The notes under the pieces: model-generated
What the model was told of the DNA's origin: nothing
Databases searched by the model: none
The model's input: only the letters and a program-made list of their open reading frames with translations
Position numbers and translations under genes: made by a program
NCBI RefSeq assembly: GCF_000151315.2
Contig: NW_011887292.1
Location: 599,534-663,533 of the forward strand
Length of the DNA: 64,000 bases
Source of the DNA: Capsaspora owczarzaki ATCC 30864
Lineage: Eukaryota > Opisthokonta > Filasterea
Direction of reading: 5' to 3'
Part shown: positions 21,472-32,656 of the stretch, piece by piece
How the letters are laid out: each line of letters opens with the position of its first letter
Numbering within the stretch: position 1 is the stretch's first letter

Positions 21472-23679
21472 ATGTCAAACTCCAACAACAACAACTCGCT
21501 TCTTCAGGACGTCCTTCTGTCGGGTCCCCGCTTCCGCGAGTGTCGCCCGTCGCCCGACGGCTGCTTCCTCGCGTTCGTGAGTGCAGGTCTGCTGCATGTG
21601 CGCAGGACTGACCCGTCGCAGCCCGTCCCGCCGACAGTCTCCTCGTCTGCAATCCGGACGTTCGCCAAGTCGCTGGGCAGCTCGTCCGTCGCGCTGTCGT
21701 CCCTGCCGCTCAGCACAAACACGGCCTATGGCGGTGGCACGTACTGCTGGACTCCCGACTCGTCGTCGCTGGTGCTTTCGTCGCGCGGCACGCTGTTCCG
21801 AGTGTCTGTAACTGGCGGATTGCCGATGCCAGTCGTTTCCCCCGACAACCGGACGCTCGAAACCCAGTTTGGCGATCCCGCGCTCAAGTTGTATGCCCCC
21901 TCAATTTCTCAGGATGGCACCATCTATGCTGTGTGCGAGGGTCGCAATCGGATGCGCATTGTCGCCATTCCCGATGATGCTACTGCCACTTCTGCCAATG
22001 CTGCCGCTATTCCGACTGTGGCTGACAACGCACCAGGCGCATCCTCCTCCTCTGCAGGCCCATCCATCGTCCCTGTGGTTGATGAGATGCGCGACATTTT
22101 CACGTACGATCCATGCACCAGCCCAGCCGACCCAAACCTGCTAGTCTTCCACTCTTGGCGCGCAGCTGCAATGATGTGGACGTCCTCTTGGATTGCGATG
22201 GCCACGCGCACGCACACATCCGCGCCCTGGGTGGTCCGGTATTTGGATGGCGGCGAAGGTGTGCAAGTGGGCTATCCGCGGTTTTCGCCCGACGGCCAGC
22301 ACCTGCTGTATGCGTCAGACCGCACGGGTCGCCTGAGCCTCTGGATTGCCAGCGCCGCAGACAACTTTGCCACGAGCCGTGTGCTGGTGGACTTGGCGCA
22401 AATTCAAGCCGAGCTTGCCTGGAACTCGTGGTGTGCCGGGACGAGCACTTTCGCGTGGGTTGGTCGCGATGCCATTGCGCTTGCGGTTGTTGCAGATGGG
22501 GTCTTTGCCATGCATGTGGCCAAACTGGACTTGAGCAGTACGGCTACCGTGCAACTCGGGCTGCTGCGGCCAATCCAATCGCTTCCTCGCGGCTTTTACG
22601 AAAATGTCTTTGCGTGCAGCGATGGCGCGTCTTTCGTGGCCTACTTTTCCGACTACCACACGGTCGGAACAACCTTTTTGGTGTCGCTGTCGGCAGACCG
22701 GCGCGCGGAATCTGCAACCACAGTGCTGCAAGGCGGCTTTGCGCCAGGCTCGCTTATGCAGCAGGCGATCGGGCCAAAACCAGTCCATTTTGCCTTCCCC
22801 ATAGACCCCGTTGTTGTGCAGAGCTTGCCACCCGTTGCGACATGGTCGACAGAGCAAGCATCAGCACTGACGACGACGGCGTCTCGCGTGGACACTCGCA
22901 TCGATCAGGCGTACGCCCACCTGTACATCCCCAAGCAAGTGCTCGACGCTGGTGCCGTTTCGGGCGCACCTGCTGGGTTGTTTGGCGTGCCCACGCCCAC
23001 GCAGACCGCGTTCATGATCCACGGGGGTCCGACGGGAATGGCTACCGACAACTTCTTCCCGCTTGTCTCGCACTTTGTCTCCAAGGGCTGGATTGTTTGC
23101 GCCGTCAACTACCGTGGATCTCGCGGCTATGGGCGTCCCTACCGAGAGGCTCTGAACGAAAACTGGGGTGTGCACGACGTGGCCGATCTGCAAGCTGCTC
23201 GCAACTTTCTCATTCAGGCCGGCATTGCCGACCCGGCCCGCACCGTGTGCTACGGCGCATCCGCGGGTGGGTACACTACCCTGATGGCACTTGCGCTCCA
23301 CGGCGCATCGTGGGCGGCTGGCATTGATATCAACGGCGTCACGTCGCTTGCAGCGCTCGAGCAAACCACCCACCTGCTCGAGCGATTTTACTTTGGGACG
23401 CTGGTTGGCACCCCCGCGCAACCTGATCAACAAGCTCTGCTTTACACGGAACGCTCGCCGCTCACCCACGTCAGTCGCATCACCAAGCCGCTCATCATCT
23501 TCCAGGGCGACGCGGACACGGTCGTTCCGAAAGCCCAGGCGCTTGCCATTCGCGCAGCCGTCCAAGGGCCTGTCGAGTTTTATATTTTTGAAGGCGAGGG
23601 GCACGTTTTCTCCAGTGCTTCGACCTATGCGAGCATGTTTGCACGCGCGGATGCGTTTTTGGCTGCGCACGTCCCGTAA
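21472..23679 (+). CDS. Prolyl-oligopeptidase family (S9) serine peptidase, acylaminoacyl-peptidase-like
   Basis: A single exon of 735 residues. The start is ATG 21472 (MSNSNNNNSLLQDVLLSG); the frame is open a little further upstream but has no ATG there. The N-terminal ~430 residues form the expected beta-propeller (for example SPDGCFLAFVSAGLLHVR, CWTPDSSSLVLSS, YPRFSPDGQHLLYASDRTGR). The C-terminal alpha/beta-hydrolase domain has an HGGPTGM oxyanion segment, VNYRGSRGYGRPYREAL, nucleophile Ser597 in GASAGGY, Asp682 in GDADTVVP and His711 in GEGHVFSS, so the triad is complete. Such enzymes cleave short peptides, often after Pro or from N-acylated termini. With no signal peptide it is probably cytosolic. 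Length and layout fit S9C-type peptidases; the exact substrate class cannot be told. An AATAAA lies about 20 nt after the stop. Confidence 0.9.
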   Translation: MSNSNNNNSLLQDVLLSGPRFRECRPSPDGCFLAFVSAGLLHVRRTDPSQPVPPTVSSSAIRTFAKSLGSSSVALSSLPLSTNTAYGGGTYCWTPDSSSLVLSSRGTLFRVSVTGGLPMPVVSPDNRTLETQFGDPALKLYAPSISQDGTIYAVCEGRNRMRIVAIPDDATATSANAAAIPTVADNAPGASSSSAGPSIVPVVDEMRDIFTYDPCTSPADPNLLVFHSWRAAAMMWTSSWIAMATRTHTSAPWVVRYLDGGEGVQVGYPRFSPDGQHLLYASDRTGRLSLWIASAADNFATSRVLVDLAQIQAELAWNSWCAGTSTFAWVGRDAIALAVVADGVFAMHVAKLDLSSTATVQLGLLRPIQSLPRGFYENVFACSDGASFVAYFSDYHTVGTTFLVSLSADRRAESATTVLQGGFAPGSLMQQAIGPKPVHFAFPIDPVVVQSLPPVATWSTEQASALTTTASRVDTRIDQAYAHLYIPKQVLDAGAVSGAPAGLFGVPTPTQTAFMIHGGPTGMATDNFFPLVSHFVSKGWIVCAVNYRGSRGYGRPYREALNENWGVHDVADLQAARNFLIQAGIADPARTVCYGASAGGYTTLMALALHGASWAAGIDINGVTSLAALEQTTHLLERFYFGTLVGTPAQPDQQALLYTERSPLTHVSRITKPLIIFQGDADTVVPKAQALAIRAAVQGPVEFYIFEGEGHVFSSASTYASMFARADAFLAAHVP

Positions 23680-23701
23680 AGCCTGGAAAAACTGTTACCC
23701 C

Positions 23702-23707
23702 AATAAA
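23702..23707 (+). terminator. Poly(A) signal AATAAA, S9 peptidase gene
   Basis: A canonical hexamer 22 nt past the stop codon of the S9 peptidase, on the coding strand. Confidence 0.5.
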
Positions 23708-23869
23708 AACCCACAATCACCAATGCTCACTTCCCCCCCCCCACTTTGCTACAACACAACCACAAACCATAAACAAAAAGGATAGAAACATCGCAACTTC
23801 TGGTTCATTGCTGATACAAAGGGGCGGTATATAAGAGGTCAAAAAAAAGCGCTCGGGGGAACAGAGTGC

Positions 23870-25184
23870 TTAGCGCTTGCCGCCAACACGGGGAGCAGCA
23901 GCCTTGACGTTCTTGACGGCAGCCTTGGCGGCGGTCTTGTCACCGGCCTTGGCGGCAGCGGGCTTCTTGGCCTGCTTGGCCTTGGCGGCGTCCTTGGCGG
24001 CACGGACAGCCTGGTCGCGCTGGGCCTTGCGAACCTCGGGCTTCTGGTTGCGCTTGGCAAGGATGGCCTCAAGGGAAGCGCCAGCAACAGATCGCTGGAA
24101 CTTGGCGGTGCGGCGGGTGCGCTTCTTGGCAACCTCCTCGGAAGCGCCCTTTCGGTGCTTGCGGCGGTAGAGGACGGTCCAGCTAATCTTGCGGGGGTTC
24201 TTCTTCTGGAGGAAGAGGGACTCCGACTTGGAGTTGATGAAGATGTAGCTCTACAAGGGTGTTTGGGGAAAACGACGGAGGTGAGGGAGCTTGTCGGGCG
24301 AACGAACGAAAACATGGCAGCGAGTCGAATCCTCTCTCCAACGGTGCTCCTCTCCATCCCCCCCAGATGGCTTGCATATTAGCGGTTGGCACAACTCCAA
24401 TGCCGCATGCAGGTGCCGCGGAACGCCAAGCACAAGAAACCAGGAACTCTCCGAACAGCTACAAGAAAAGAAGAAAAAAAACTTACGCGGCCATCCGAGC
24501 GGATGTAGCGGCGGCCGTGGCCGGGGTAGATCTTGAATCCACTGAAGTTGCAAAGCTCGAGCCTGAATGAACAAGAACAGGGGTGGGGGTGCAGAAGGCG
24601 AGAAGTGAGGGTCGGCAAAAAATAAAAATAAAAAGTTTGCAGAGAGGAGGTTGGAAATCGTCAAAGCGGTGAAAGCGATTGTGCTGCTGGCTGGGCTGAT
24701 GGCTTTGCAACGACAATCCGTCGCCTCTGCGTGCACAGATTCCGTCCTCCCCGAGTGAATCGCCTTGGACAAGTCGTGCTGTATCGGATTGCAACGAAGG
24801 GCGGGACACGACGGGCGCGGATGGGTGCGAGAGAGGGGTTGAAAGGCGCGAGCGGCTGGACGAACGGATCAACCCCACTCATCCGCTTGAGCCTCTTGCT
24901 GGGCCCGTTCCGCGTCCCCCTGCCCAGAATCACGCGTTTGTTCGTGTGCAGTCTGCCAGAGTCCTCGACGACTGCCGAAAAGTCGCTCGTATGCTCGGAA
25001 AGTGGCCAGCAACGCATCGGTTTTGGCGGCACATTTTCCCTCCACGGCCTCGTCTCCCACGATCAGCGACGCGCGCAAACACCCCCCCCGTCACTGTTGT
25101 AAGACAGTTGTTGTATGTGGTCGAACAAGAAGGCCGGGCTGGTCGATAGGAGGAGCACGGCATGGTTGGGCCGTCTTACTTCAT
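23870..25184 (-). CDS. RPL24: 60S ribosomal protein eL24
   Basis: Three minus-strand exons: 25180-25184 (only ATGAA), 24487-24562 and 23870-24250, giving 153 residues with matched phases. The mature start reads [20 protein letters not shown], matching the near-invariant eL24 start. [51 protein letters not shown] and a Lys/Ala-rich tail ending APRVGGKR follow. The family usually has about 155-165 residues. The protein is a component of the large cytosolic ribosomal subunit contacting the small subunit. The first intron (617 nt) begins five nucleotides into the coding sequence. This start was chosen because only ATGAA followed by gtaaga gives the conserved MKxELC. The gene converges on the S9 peptidase 190 bp away. 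Confidence 0.95.
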
Positions 25185-27631
25185 TGCTGTTGCAAAAGAG
25201 GAGAGACCGAATGAGCAATGTCCCAAAACGAGCAAAGAGCTTTGGTGTTTCAGAGAGCCGTTAATTTGGTGCCAGAGGTCTTGCACTCGAGTCCCATGAT
25301 TGTACGTGCATTTGAGCAGCAAGCGAAGCGGCAGCTTTGGAAAAGTGAATCGAGGGCAGGACGAGTTTTGTGGCGGGCAATGGAACTCGAGCGCATTCCG
25401 CCTCGTAAATCCACAAGTGCAAGCTCGAGCAAACAGCAACTGTGGAATGTGGAGGTGTTTGTCGTGCTTGCTGTGTTGAGCCTGGCGCACATGGAGCCGG
25501 TGGAGCTCCTTGGGAAACAGTAAACAAACGCTCCAATCCTTCAATTCGATTTACGGCAAGGTGATTGAGCTGAGAGCGCGACACTAATCTGGCGCGACAC
25601 ACTGTGATCGAGTGATCTTTCAATAAAGCTGTTTCCGGCTTTGAAAATGAATGAGAATTGAGTGGAAGACCAAGGGCGCTAAATCACGAATGTGGGCTGG
25701 CATGGGTTTGGAGTGCATCACTTCATGTTGTGCTAGAACTAAACCCGCCGTAGGATCGAGACTGACCAATTTCCTGTAAACTGGGTGGATTTGGAGGCGG
25801 CGGGGGGGGAGGATACTGTTTGTCTGCGACAGGAAAACCAAAACAAAATCACTCCGAGTAAAGTCCCCGTTTCACACAGTCCACCCAGACCTTCCGCGTC
25901 TCCGTAGCAAACCTCAACTCGGCCATACAACCAGCAGGATTGTTGTGAGTGTTCTGCAAAAAGAGGCGGCGCCAAATGACGCACACACTCGCGGAGGCTG
26001 CCCGTTAAAATCACCGACGAGGATACAAACACAAGTTGTGCGTCCACTCGATGTTCCCCCGGCTTCATCAGTCGTTTCATGGGGGAAAATCCACCTTCTA
26101 CTGCTTTGGCACACACTTCCATCGTGCGTTGATGCAGGAAGATGATTGTTACCGAGGACCTCGATTTGGGAGCATTTCCGTTTTCAGGCTTCGCTCAGTC
26201 TTTTTTTTTTTGTGTGTGTGTTTTCTTTCTTCCTTTTTGTCTCCTTCTTGTAAGTGATCTGATTGCGTTTGTCACTCAATTCTCACACGGGCGCGGGGAA
26301 CATGGGAGGAGCGGTTGGAGTAGTAGCCTTCGATACATGGAGAATTGCGAATTGGAGCGGTGCAAACGGTTGACGCAAACGGTTGAGACTCCGCCCCTTT
26401 TTGCTCTGATCCACGCCATTCGCCTTGCTTTTTCCCCCCGAACAACCCAGCGAGTGGGTGCTGGCTCCATTCCATCGGTTTGGAGAGGCGCTGAATATTG
26501 CCACCGCTGCACCCCCTCCTGGTGCTGCGTGATCCACACTTGCAACTGGATGCAAGTGCACGCCAAGACACGAAACGGCCACCTCCACCCAGAAATGCGC
26601 CTCAATCTTTTGTCTTAGCGCTATCTGAGTCGCGTGCCACGTCACCTTCGATCCATCTTTATTTTTCAGGGAAATTTGAAAATTCTCCTTGTTGGTGGTG
26701 GTAGAGCGGAGCACACGAGCAAAAGCACGGCGTGACACACCAACACAGTTCAGGCACAGTTCATTCGCCGAATTTCGTGGAAGTCCAAAAGGAAAAACAG
26801 AAAAAAAAAAAAAAAAAAAAAGCTCGCGTGGTGCTTGCGGTTTCAAACAGAACTGTGCCTCTTCCTTGGCTGTCTGTGTTGCATCGTCCCCCTCGCTTAC
26901 TCGCTTTCACACTAAATGGGGGAAATGTCATCCCATGCAGCCTCGTCTTTGTTGGATTGAGCAAGGGACTTGGATCGACCAGAGGGCGTCGACAAAATAA
27001 GGGAAAACCACCACCCAACAACGTCGGGGAAATCCCAAAGAGCACACGCACTAGGATTACACAATCCATTGACTCCCCTCTCGCCCCCCAACATCTCATC
27101 GCCCCTGTCTGTGCGATGGTTGATCTGTCGTCTCTGTTTGTTCACATTGCGTGTCTTGTTTCATATCTGCTGCCTGTGCTTGTCATCATCATCTCGCGAA
27201 CTATTTAGTTTGTGTTTTCCAGTTTGGAAGAAACGCAGTCGTTTATTTTTCTCTTTTTTTTCTTTTTTTTTTTTTTTTTTCGTCTTGGCTCTGTCTTTGT
27301 GTATGTCGTGCCTTCGTTCTTGACTCTACTTTGCACTGCTTCCCCGTTTTCAAAGCGAGTGGCATTGAGAGCGAAAGGGGACGCGGGGCGGCGATTGAGC
27401 GAACTGAGCGAAAATTGAGCGAACTGACTCACGCCTTTCGCCACCTGTTCACCTGTTGTTCGTTTTCAAAATTTCAAACCACACGCTTTCCACTCGGCCT
27501 TCCTTTGTCGCTGTTCACCTCTGTCTGTCGTTTACTCACTCACGCTTGTTCTTGCTTGTGCAGTTCTTTCTTTCCCCATCGCTCGTTGACCTCGCTTTTT
27601 TTGACCTTGTCTCTCGACCAAGCTTTGGAAG
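25185..27631. other. 2.4-kb intergenic region, eL24 / ABCB divergent promoters
   Basis: The region separates eL24 (minus) and the ABCB transporter (plus). A 101-residue ATG frame at 25218-25523 (plus) begins MSQNEQRALVFQRAVNLV; it lies over the probable eL24 5' flank and shows no domain, so it was not called. An AATAAA occurs at 25622. Poly-A and poly-T runs lie near 26800-26822, 26201-26211 and 27247-27280. The last ~700 bp are T/C-rich on the plus strand, consistent with an ABCB 5' UTR. No tRNA, snRNA or mobile element was recognised. Confidence 0.45.
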
Positions 27632-30600
27632 ATGATGTCAAATCCCATTCACCAAAGCTCGAGCGACGGTCTGTTGGACAACCTGGACTCGAGCGTCGCG
27701 GTGCACATTACGCCGCCTGCTGCGAGTGAGCAGCGCGGCAGCAGCACCTCGCTGAACAGTGGCAACGAGGAGATGCAGCAAGTCCGCGCTCGCCTGCCGT
27801 CCTACAACGAGGCCATGCGCGAAGAGTCCCGACGCGCCGAAAAGCGTGCGGACGACTCTGTCGCCATTGAAATGAAGCAGCTGAGCCATCCCGACGAGAT
27901 TATCGCTGCCCCCGCAAAGTCGGGCGGCGACGGCGACGGCGACGACGACAGCGAGACGGACGCGGACGGCAAGAAGAAGAAAAAGAAGGACGCCGAGAAG
28001 GTCCCGTTCAAGGAGCTCCTCTTGCGCTTTGCCACCCCGTTCGACAAGCTTCTCATGTGCCTCGGCTTGCTTGGCTCGCTCGGCGCTGGTGGCTCGTTGC
28101 CCGGCATGACAATCATTTTCGGCGAGATGATTGACGTCTTCACCGAGTTCTCGCAGACCGACGACCGCGACAAGTTTGACGATGGCATCTTTGAGTTTAC
28201 AATGTGGTTTGTGGGCCTGGCTATCTTTGCCTGGATTACGTCCTACCTTCAGATGGCCTGCTGGATGATTGCTGGCGAGCGCATCACCAAAACGATTCGC
28301 ATCCGGTACGTCAAAGCCATGCTTCGTCAAGACATTGGCTGGTTTGACACCCAAAAGGCCGGCGATCTCACCACCCGCATCCAAAGCGACACCTTCCTCA
28401 TCCAGGAAGCTGTGGGTGAGAAGGTCGGCGTCTTTTTCCAGCACTTTACCACCTTCTTTGCTGGCTTTGTCATTGCCTTTGTGCGTGGCTGGCAGCTTGC
28501 GCTCGTGCTGCTGGCCGTCATTCCTTTCCTTGCCGTGTGCGGTGGCTTCTTCTCCAAGATGCTCGCTTCCGCCACGACGAAAGGCCAAAAGGCCTACGCT
28601 GGCGCCGGTGCTATTGCCGAGGAGGTCCTCTCCTCCATCCGCACTGTCGCCTCGTTCTCTGGCGAGCCGCTCGAGCTCACTCGCTACGCCGGTCGTCTCA
28701 TTGAGGCCTACACCATTGGTGTGCGCAAGGCGCGCGCGTCCGGCTTGGGCATTGGTGTCACCTTCTTTATCATGTTCCTCGCCTACGCTCTTGCCTTCTG
28801 GTTTGGCAGCATTATGATTGACCAGGGTCACATGACGTCCGGTGGCGTGCTCAACGTCTTCTTTGCCGTCATCATTGGCGCCTTCTCGCTCGGCCACGCC
28901 GGCCCGCCGATTGCCGCGTTTGGTGTGGGCATGGGCGCAGCCTTCCACGTCTTCAAGGTCATTGACCGCGTTCCGCCGATCGATTCCGAGTCTACAGAGG
29001 GCGCCAAGCCTTCGACTGTCAAGGGTGACATTTCGCTCCGCGATGTGCACTTCCACTACGCCACCCGCGCCGAGGTCAAGATTCTCAAGGGCATCAGCAT
29101 TGACATTCCCAGCGGCCAGACCGTTGCGCTTGTCGGCGCCTCTGGTTGCGGCAAGAGCACCATCATTTCGCTGATTGAACGCTTCTACGACCCGGTTGAA
29201 GGTCAGGTCTTCCTCGACGGCCAAGACATCAAGTCGCTCAATCTCCATTGGCTGCGCGAGACCGTTGGCATTGTGAGCCAGGAGCCCGTCCTGTTCAACA
29301 TGACCATCCAGGAGAACATTCGCCTCGGCAAGCCCACTGCGACCGACGAGGAAATCTACCAGGCGTGCCGCAACTCGAACATTCACGACTTTATCATGAG
29401 TCTGCCCGAAGCCTACCGTACTCCCGTTGGCGAGCGCGGCACGCAACTTTCCGGCGGCCAAAAGCAGCGCATCGCCATTGCTCGCGCGTTGATCAAAAAC
29501 CCGCGCATCCTTCTTCTCGACGAGGCCACCTCTGCGCTCGACAACGAGTCGGAACGCATCGTCCAGGACGCACTTGACAAGGCCTCTGTCGGCCGCACAA
29601 CGATCGTCATTGCCCATCGTCTTTCGACCGTTCGCAACGCTGACAAGATTATCGTGCTTGGTGGCGGTAACGTGATTGAGCAAGGCTCGCATGCCGAGCT
29701 CATGGCCATCCCCGACGGTGCATTCGTTGCGCTCGTTGAGGCCCAGGCTCTCCACGCTGCCAGCAAGAAGGAGGGTGAGGACGAAGAACAAGGCAACAGC
29801 CTCGATGTTCCCGGAGGCGCTGCCGACCCAACCCGCCGCTCTGTCGACGCCACCCGCCGCTCTGCGAACAAAATGAGCGGCACGGGCGCTGCCATCGGCG
29901 GCACCGATGCCGCAGCGACGACTGACAAGGACGGAGCGAAAGCGGGAGCGGACGGCAAGGATGAGCTTGACCCGGACGCCAAGGCCAAGGCGGCTGTGCC
30001 CGAAGACTACAAGGTTCCCCTGAGTCGCATTCTCAAGCTCAACCGTCCCGAGCTTGGCTTGCTGATTCTGGGCATGATTGGTGCTGCAGTGAACGGCGTG
30101 GTCATGCCCGTGTTTGCCATTCTCTTCTCTGAGATTCTCGACGTCTTCTCCAAGACTGGCGACGATTTGCTCGAAGGCGCTCGCTTCTGGGCGGGTATGT
30201 TTGTCGTCCTCGCGGTGGTCACTGGCGTTGCCAACTACATGCAAACCTACTTTTTCGGCGTTTCCGGTGAACGGCTGACCCTGCGCTTGCGCGAAATGAG
30301 CTTCCAAGCCATGCTCCGCCAGAACATTGCCTTCTTTGACATGCCCGCGAACGCAACCGGCGCGTTGACTGCCCGTCTGGCTGTCGATGCGAGCATGGTG
30401 CAGGGCATGGCTGGCTCCCGCTTTGGTACTCTGACGCAAGTCGCTGTCAATCTGCTCGCCGGTGTGATTATTGCCTTTGTGGCTGGCTGGAAGCTGACGC
30501 TCGTCATTCTTGCTTGCATCCCGCTCATCATGTTTGCCGGCGCGCTCCAGATGAAGGCGCTCGGTGGCTTTTCGGCCCAAGGCAAGCTGGCCTACCAAAA

Positions 30601-31756
30601 GTCGGGCAAGGTCGCTTCTGAAGCAATCGAGAACGCGCGCACCGTGACCACCCTGAACAAGCAGGCCTTCTTCTTGTCCAACTTTGAGCACGAGCTCGTC
30701 TTCCCGTACCACCTCGGTGTCAAGAAGTCTCACGTTGCCGGCGTTGGCTTTGGCTTCTCGCAGGCCATGATGTTCTTCACGTACGCCGTTGCCTTCTACT
30801 ATGGCGGTGTCCTGGTCGGTGATGGCGAGCAGACCTTCCCTGAGATGATTCGCACCTTCACCGCCATTGTCTTCTCTGCCATGGCTGCCGGCCAGATGTC
30901 CACGCTCGCCACGGATGCCGACAAGGCGCGCATTGCCTGCTACAACATTTTCGAGCTGCTCGATCGCAAGTCCGAGGTCGATCCCATGTCGCAAGACGGC
31001 ACACGTGTTGCCGTTCAGAGCGCAACTGTTGAGCTGAAGGACTTGCACTTTTCCTACCCCGAACGCCCGGATATTCCGATTCTGCAAGGCCTGTCCCTCA
31101 ACGTGCCTGCTGGCCACACTGTTGCGCTGGTGGGTGCTTCGGGCTGTGGCAAGAGCACGGTTATTGGTATGCTCGAGCGCTTCTACAACCCCAAGAGCGG
31201 CACGCTGCTTTTGGATGGCCAGGACATTTCCACCATGAACGTGACGCACCTGCGCTCGCAGCTCGGTCTGGTCAGCCAGGAGCCTGTTCTCTTTGGCACC
31301 AGCATCGAGGAGAACATTCGCTATGGCAAGCTCGACGCGACCGACGAGGAAATCGTGGAGGCTGCGCGCAACGCCAACATTCACAACTTTATCTCCGCTC
31401 TCCCCGAAGGCTACAAGACCCAGGTCGGCGAGCGTGGTACTCAGCTCTCCGGCGGCCAGAAGCAGCGCATTGCAATCGCGCGCGCCCTCATCCGCAACCC
31501 CAAGGTCATTCTGCTCGACGAGGCTACCTCTGCCCTCGATTCGGAGAGTGAAAAGATTGTGCAAGAAGCGCTCGACCGCGCCAGCAAGGGTCGTACGACC
31601 ATTGTCATTGCGCACCGTCTGTCCACCATTCAGGATGCTGACATGATTGTCGTCTTCCACAAGGGAAAGGTGGCCGAACAAGGCACCCATGACGAGCTCT
31701 TGCACAAGCGCGGCCTGTACTACAAGCTTGCCACGTCTCAGGCCAAGCATCATTGA
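27632..31756 (+). CDS. ABC transporter, ABCB subfamily full transporter (P-glycoprotein/MDR type)
   Basis: A single exon of 1374 residues in TMD1-NBD1-TMD2-NBD2 order, the full-transporter layout. An acidic, Lys-rich cytosolic head (about 130 residues) precedes TM1 around MCLGLLGSLGAGGSLPG. NBD1 has Walker A GASGCGKST (about 502), Q-loop SQEPVLFN, signature LSGGQKQR (about 607), Walker B ILLLDEATSALD and an H-loop in IVIAHRLS. A linker of about 100 residues with repeated TRRS follows. TMD2 begins near ELGLLILGMIGAAVNGVVMP. NBD2 repeats every motif (GASGCGKST about 1168, LSGGQKQR, VILLDEATSALD, IVIAHRLS), so both ATP sites look competent. The family exports lipophilic compounds, lipids or bile salts across the plasma membrane; the substrate cannot be predicted. 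The lack of introns stands out beside its neighbours. Start: first ATG of MMSNPIHQSS. Confidence 0.95.
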   Translation: MMSNPIHQSSSDGLLDNLDSSVAVHITPPAASEQRGSSTSLNSGNEEMQQVRARLPSYNEAMREESRRAEKRADDSVAIEMKQLSHPDEIIAAPAKSGGDGDGDDDSETDADGKKKKKKDAEKVPFKELLLRFATPFDKLLMCLGLLGSLGAGGSLPGMTIIFGEMIDVFTEFSQTDDRDKFDDGIFEFTMWFVGLAIFAWITSYLQMACWMIAGERITKTIRIRYVKAMLRQDIGWFDTQKAGDLTTRIQSDTFLIQEAVGEKVGVFFQHFTTFFAGFVIAFVRGWQLALVLLAVIPFLAVCGGFFSKMLASATTKGQKAYAGAGAIAEEVLSSIRTVASFSGEPLELTRYAGRLIEAYTIGVRKARASGLGIGVTFFIMFLAYALAFWFGSIMIDQGHMTSGGVLNVFFAVIIGAFSLGHAGPPIAAFGVGMGAAFHVFKVIDRVPPIDSESTEGAKPSTVKGDISLRDVHFHYATRAEVKILKGISIDIPSGQTVALVGASGCGKSTIISLIERFYDPVEGQVFLDGQDIKSLNLHWLRETVGIVSQEPVLFNMTIQENIRLGKPTATDEEIYQACRNSNIHDFIMSLPEAYRTPVGERGTQLSGGQKQRIAIARALIKNPRILLLDEATSALDNESERIVQDALDKASVGRTTIVIAHRLSTVRNADKIIVLGGGNVIEQGSHAELMAIPDGAFVALVEAQALHAASKKEGEDEEQGNSLDVPGGAADPTRRSVDATRRSANKMSGTGAAIGGTDAAATTDKDGAKAGADGKDELDPDAKAKAAVPEDYKVPLSRILKLNRPELGLLILGMIGAAVNGVVMPVFAILFSEILDVFSKTGDDLLEGARFWAGMFVVLAVVTGVANYMQTYFFGVSGERLTLRLREMSFQAMLRQNIAFFDMPANATGALTARLAVDASMVQGMAGSRFGTLTQVAVNLLAGVIIAFVAGWKLTLVILACIPLIMFAGALQMKALGGFSAQGKLAYQKSGKVASEAIENARTVTTLNKQAFFLSNFEHELVFPYHLGVKKSHVAGVGFGFSQAMMFFTYAVAFYYGGVLVGDGEQTFPEMIRTFTAIVFSAMAAGQMSTLATDADKARIACYNIFELLDRKSEVDPMSQDGTRVAVQSATVELKDLHFSYPERPDIPILQGLSLNVPAGHTVALVGASGCGKSTVIGMLERFYNPKSGTLLLDGQDISTMNVTHLRSQLGLVSQEPVLFGTSIEENIRYGKLDATDEEIVEAARNANIHNFISALPEGYKTQVGERGTQLSGGQKQRIAIARALIRNPKVILLDEATSALDSESEKIVQEALDRASKGRTTIVIAHRLSTIQDADMIVVFHKGKVAEQGTHDELLHKRGLYYKLATSQAKHH

Positions 31757-32036
31757 AGATAGTAAAACAACGAAAAAACAAAGCAAGAACGATTGTTTTG
31801 TTATGAGAATAAGTTTTTTTTTTTTTCTTTCTTTCTTTCTTTCTTGGTTGTCTGTTTTGTTGTCTGCCCGTTTGTTGTTCTTCTCGGCGCTGTCTTGACT
31901 GCAAGATTGTTCAAGCGGCTGCTTTTGTGTTGTGTGTGTGTGTCTCTCGATTGAATACAACCCAATTCTGTACTACCGTTGTATCTCAGTCTCTGATCGT
32001 GACAAATCGACAACAGCCAGAAGGTGCAGTTCATCC

Positions 32037-32560
32037 ATGGACTGGCGTCGCGTGCAGTCGTCGGATCCTGACGATGATGATAGGGACTCGTACAGCGATG
32101 ACGATGACAAGTATCAGCTTGGCACTCGGCATCGAGATCGAGACGGAGACGGAGACGAGTTTGCGTGGCATTCGCAGCAGCCGACGGACGTAGCGGCGCC
32201 TGCACCTCCCTTGAAGCACCCGGTGGCCCGTCGGCTGTTTGCGGACAGTCCGGCATCATCCTCTGCGTTAACATCATCTGCATCATCACAGCCGCCGCGT
32301 CGCCAACGACTCGAGTTTGCCGCGCTGAGCGACGCCGATGTCGACTCGAGCACCGCCGCTCGGGCCCAAGGTCCAAGCCGTAGTACCACTGTCCGGCAGC
32401 AACAGACTTGGTTGGAGCATGGCAATAGTGCTCCAGCGTGGTCGGATGGGTCCAATGGCGCACCGGTCGACGCGCGCAATCTTGTTTACTTTGGCCTTGT
32501 TTTGTGCGCTGGCGGCTTTCTCATGCCGTACAACACCTTCGTCTCAGGTAAAGCGAGTGT

Positions 32561-32656
<96 letters not shown>

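Noticed and set aside
23827-23834. TATA-like tatataag between the S9 peptidase and eL24
   Set aside because: It lies between two convergent 3' ends, where no promoter is expected.
25218-25523. 101-codon ATG frame (MSQNEQRALVFQRAVNLV) upstream of eL24, plus strand
   Set aside because: It overlaps the likely eL24 promoter/5' UTR, has no domain and could easily arise by chance; kept only as a note.
27638-31960. 1440-codon open frame antisense to the whole ABCB gene
   Set aside because: It mirrors the strong codon bias of the sense gene (third-position C/G, few TTA/CTA/TCA codons), its translation is low-complexity Ala/Val/Asn/Arg, and no domain is visible. A striking shadow, not a gene.
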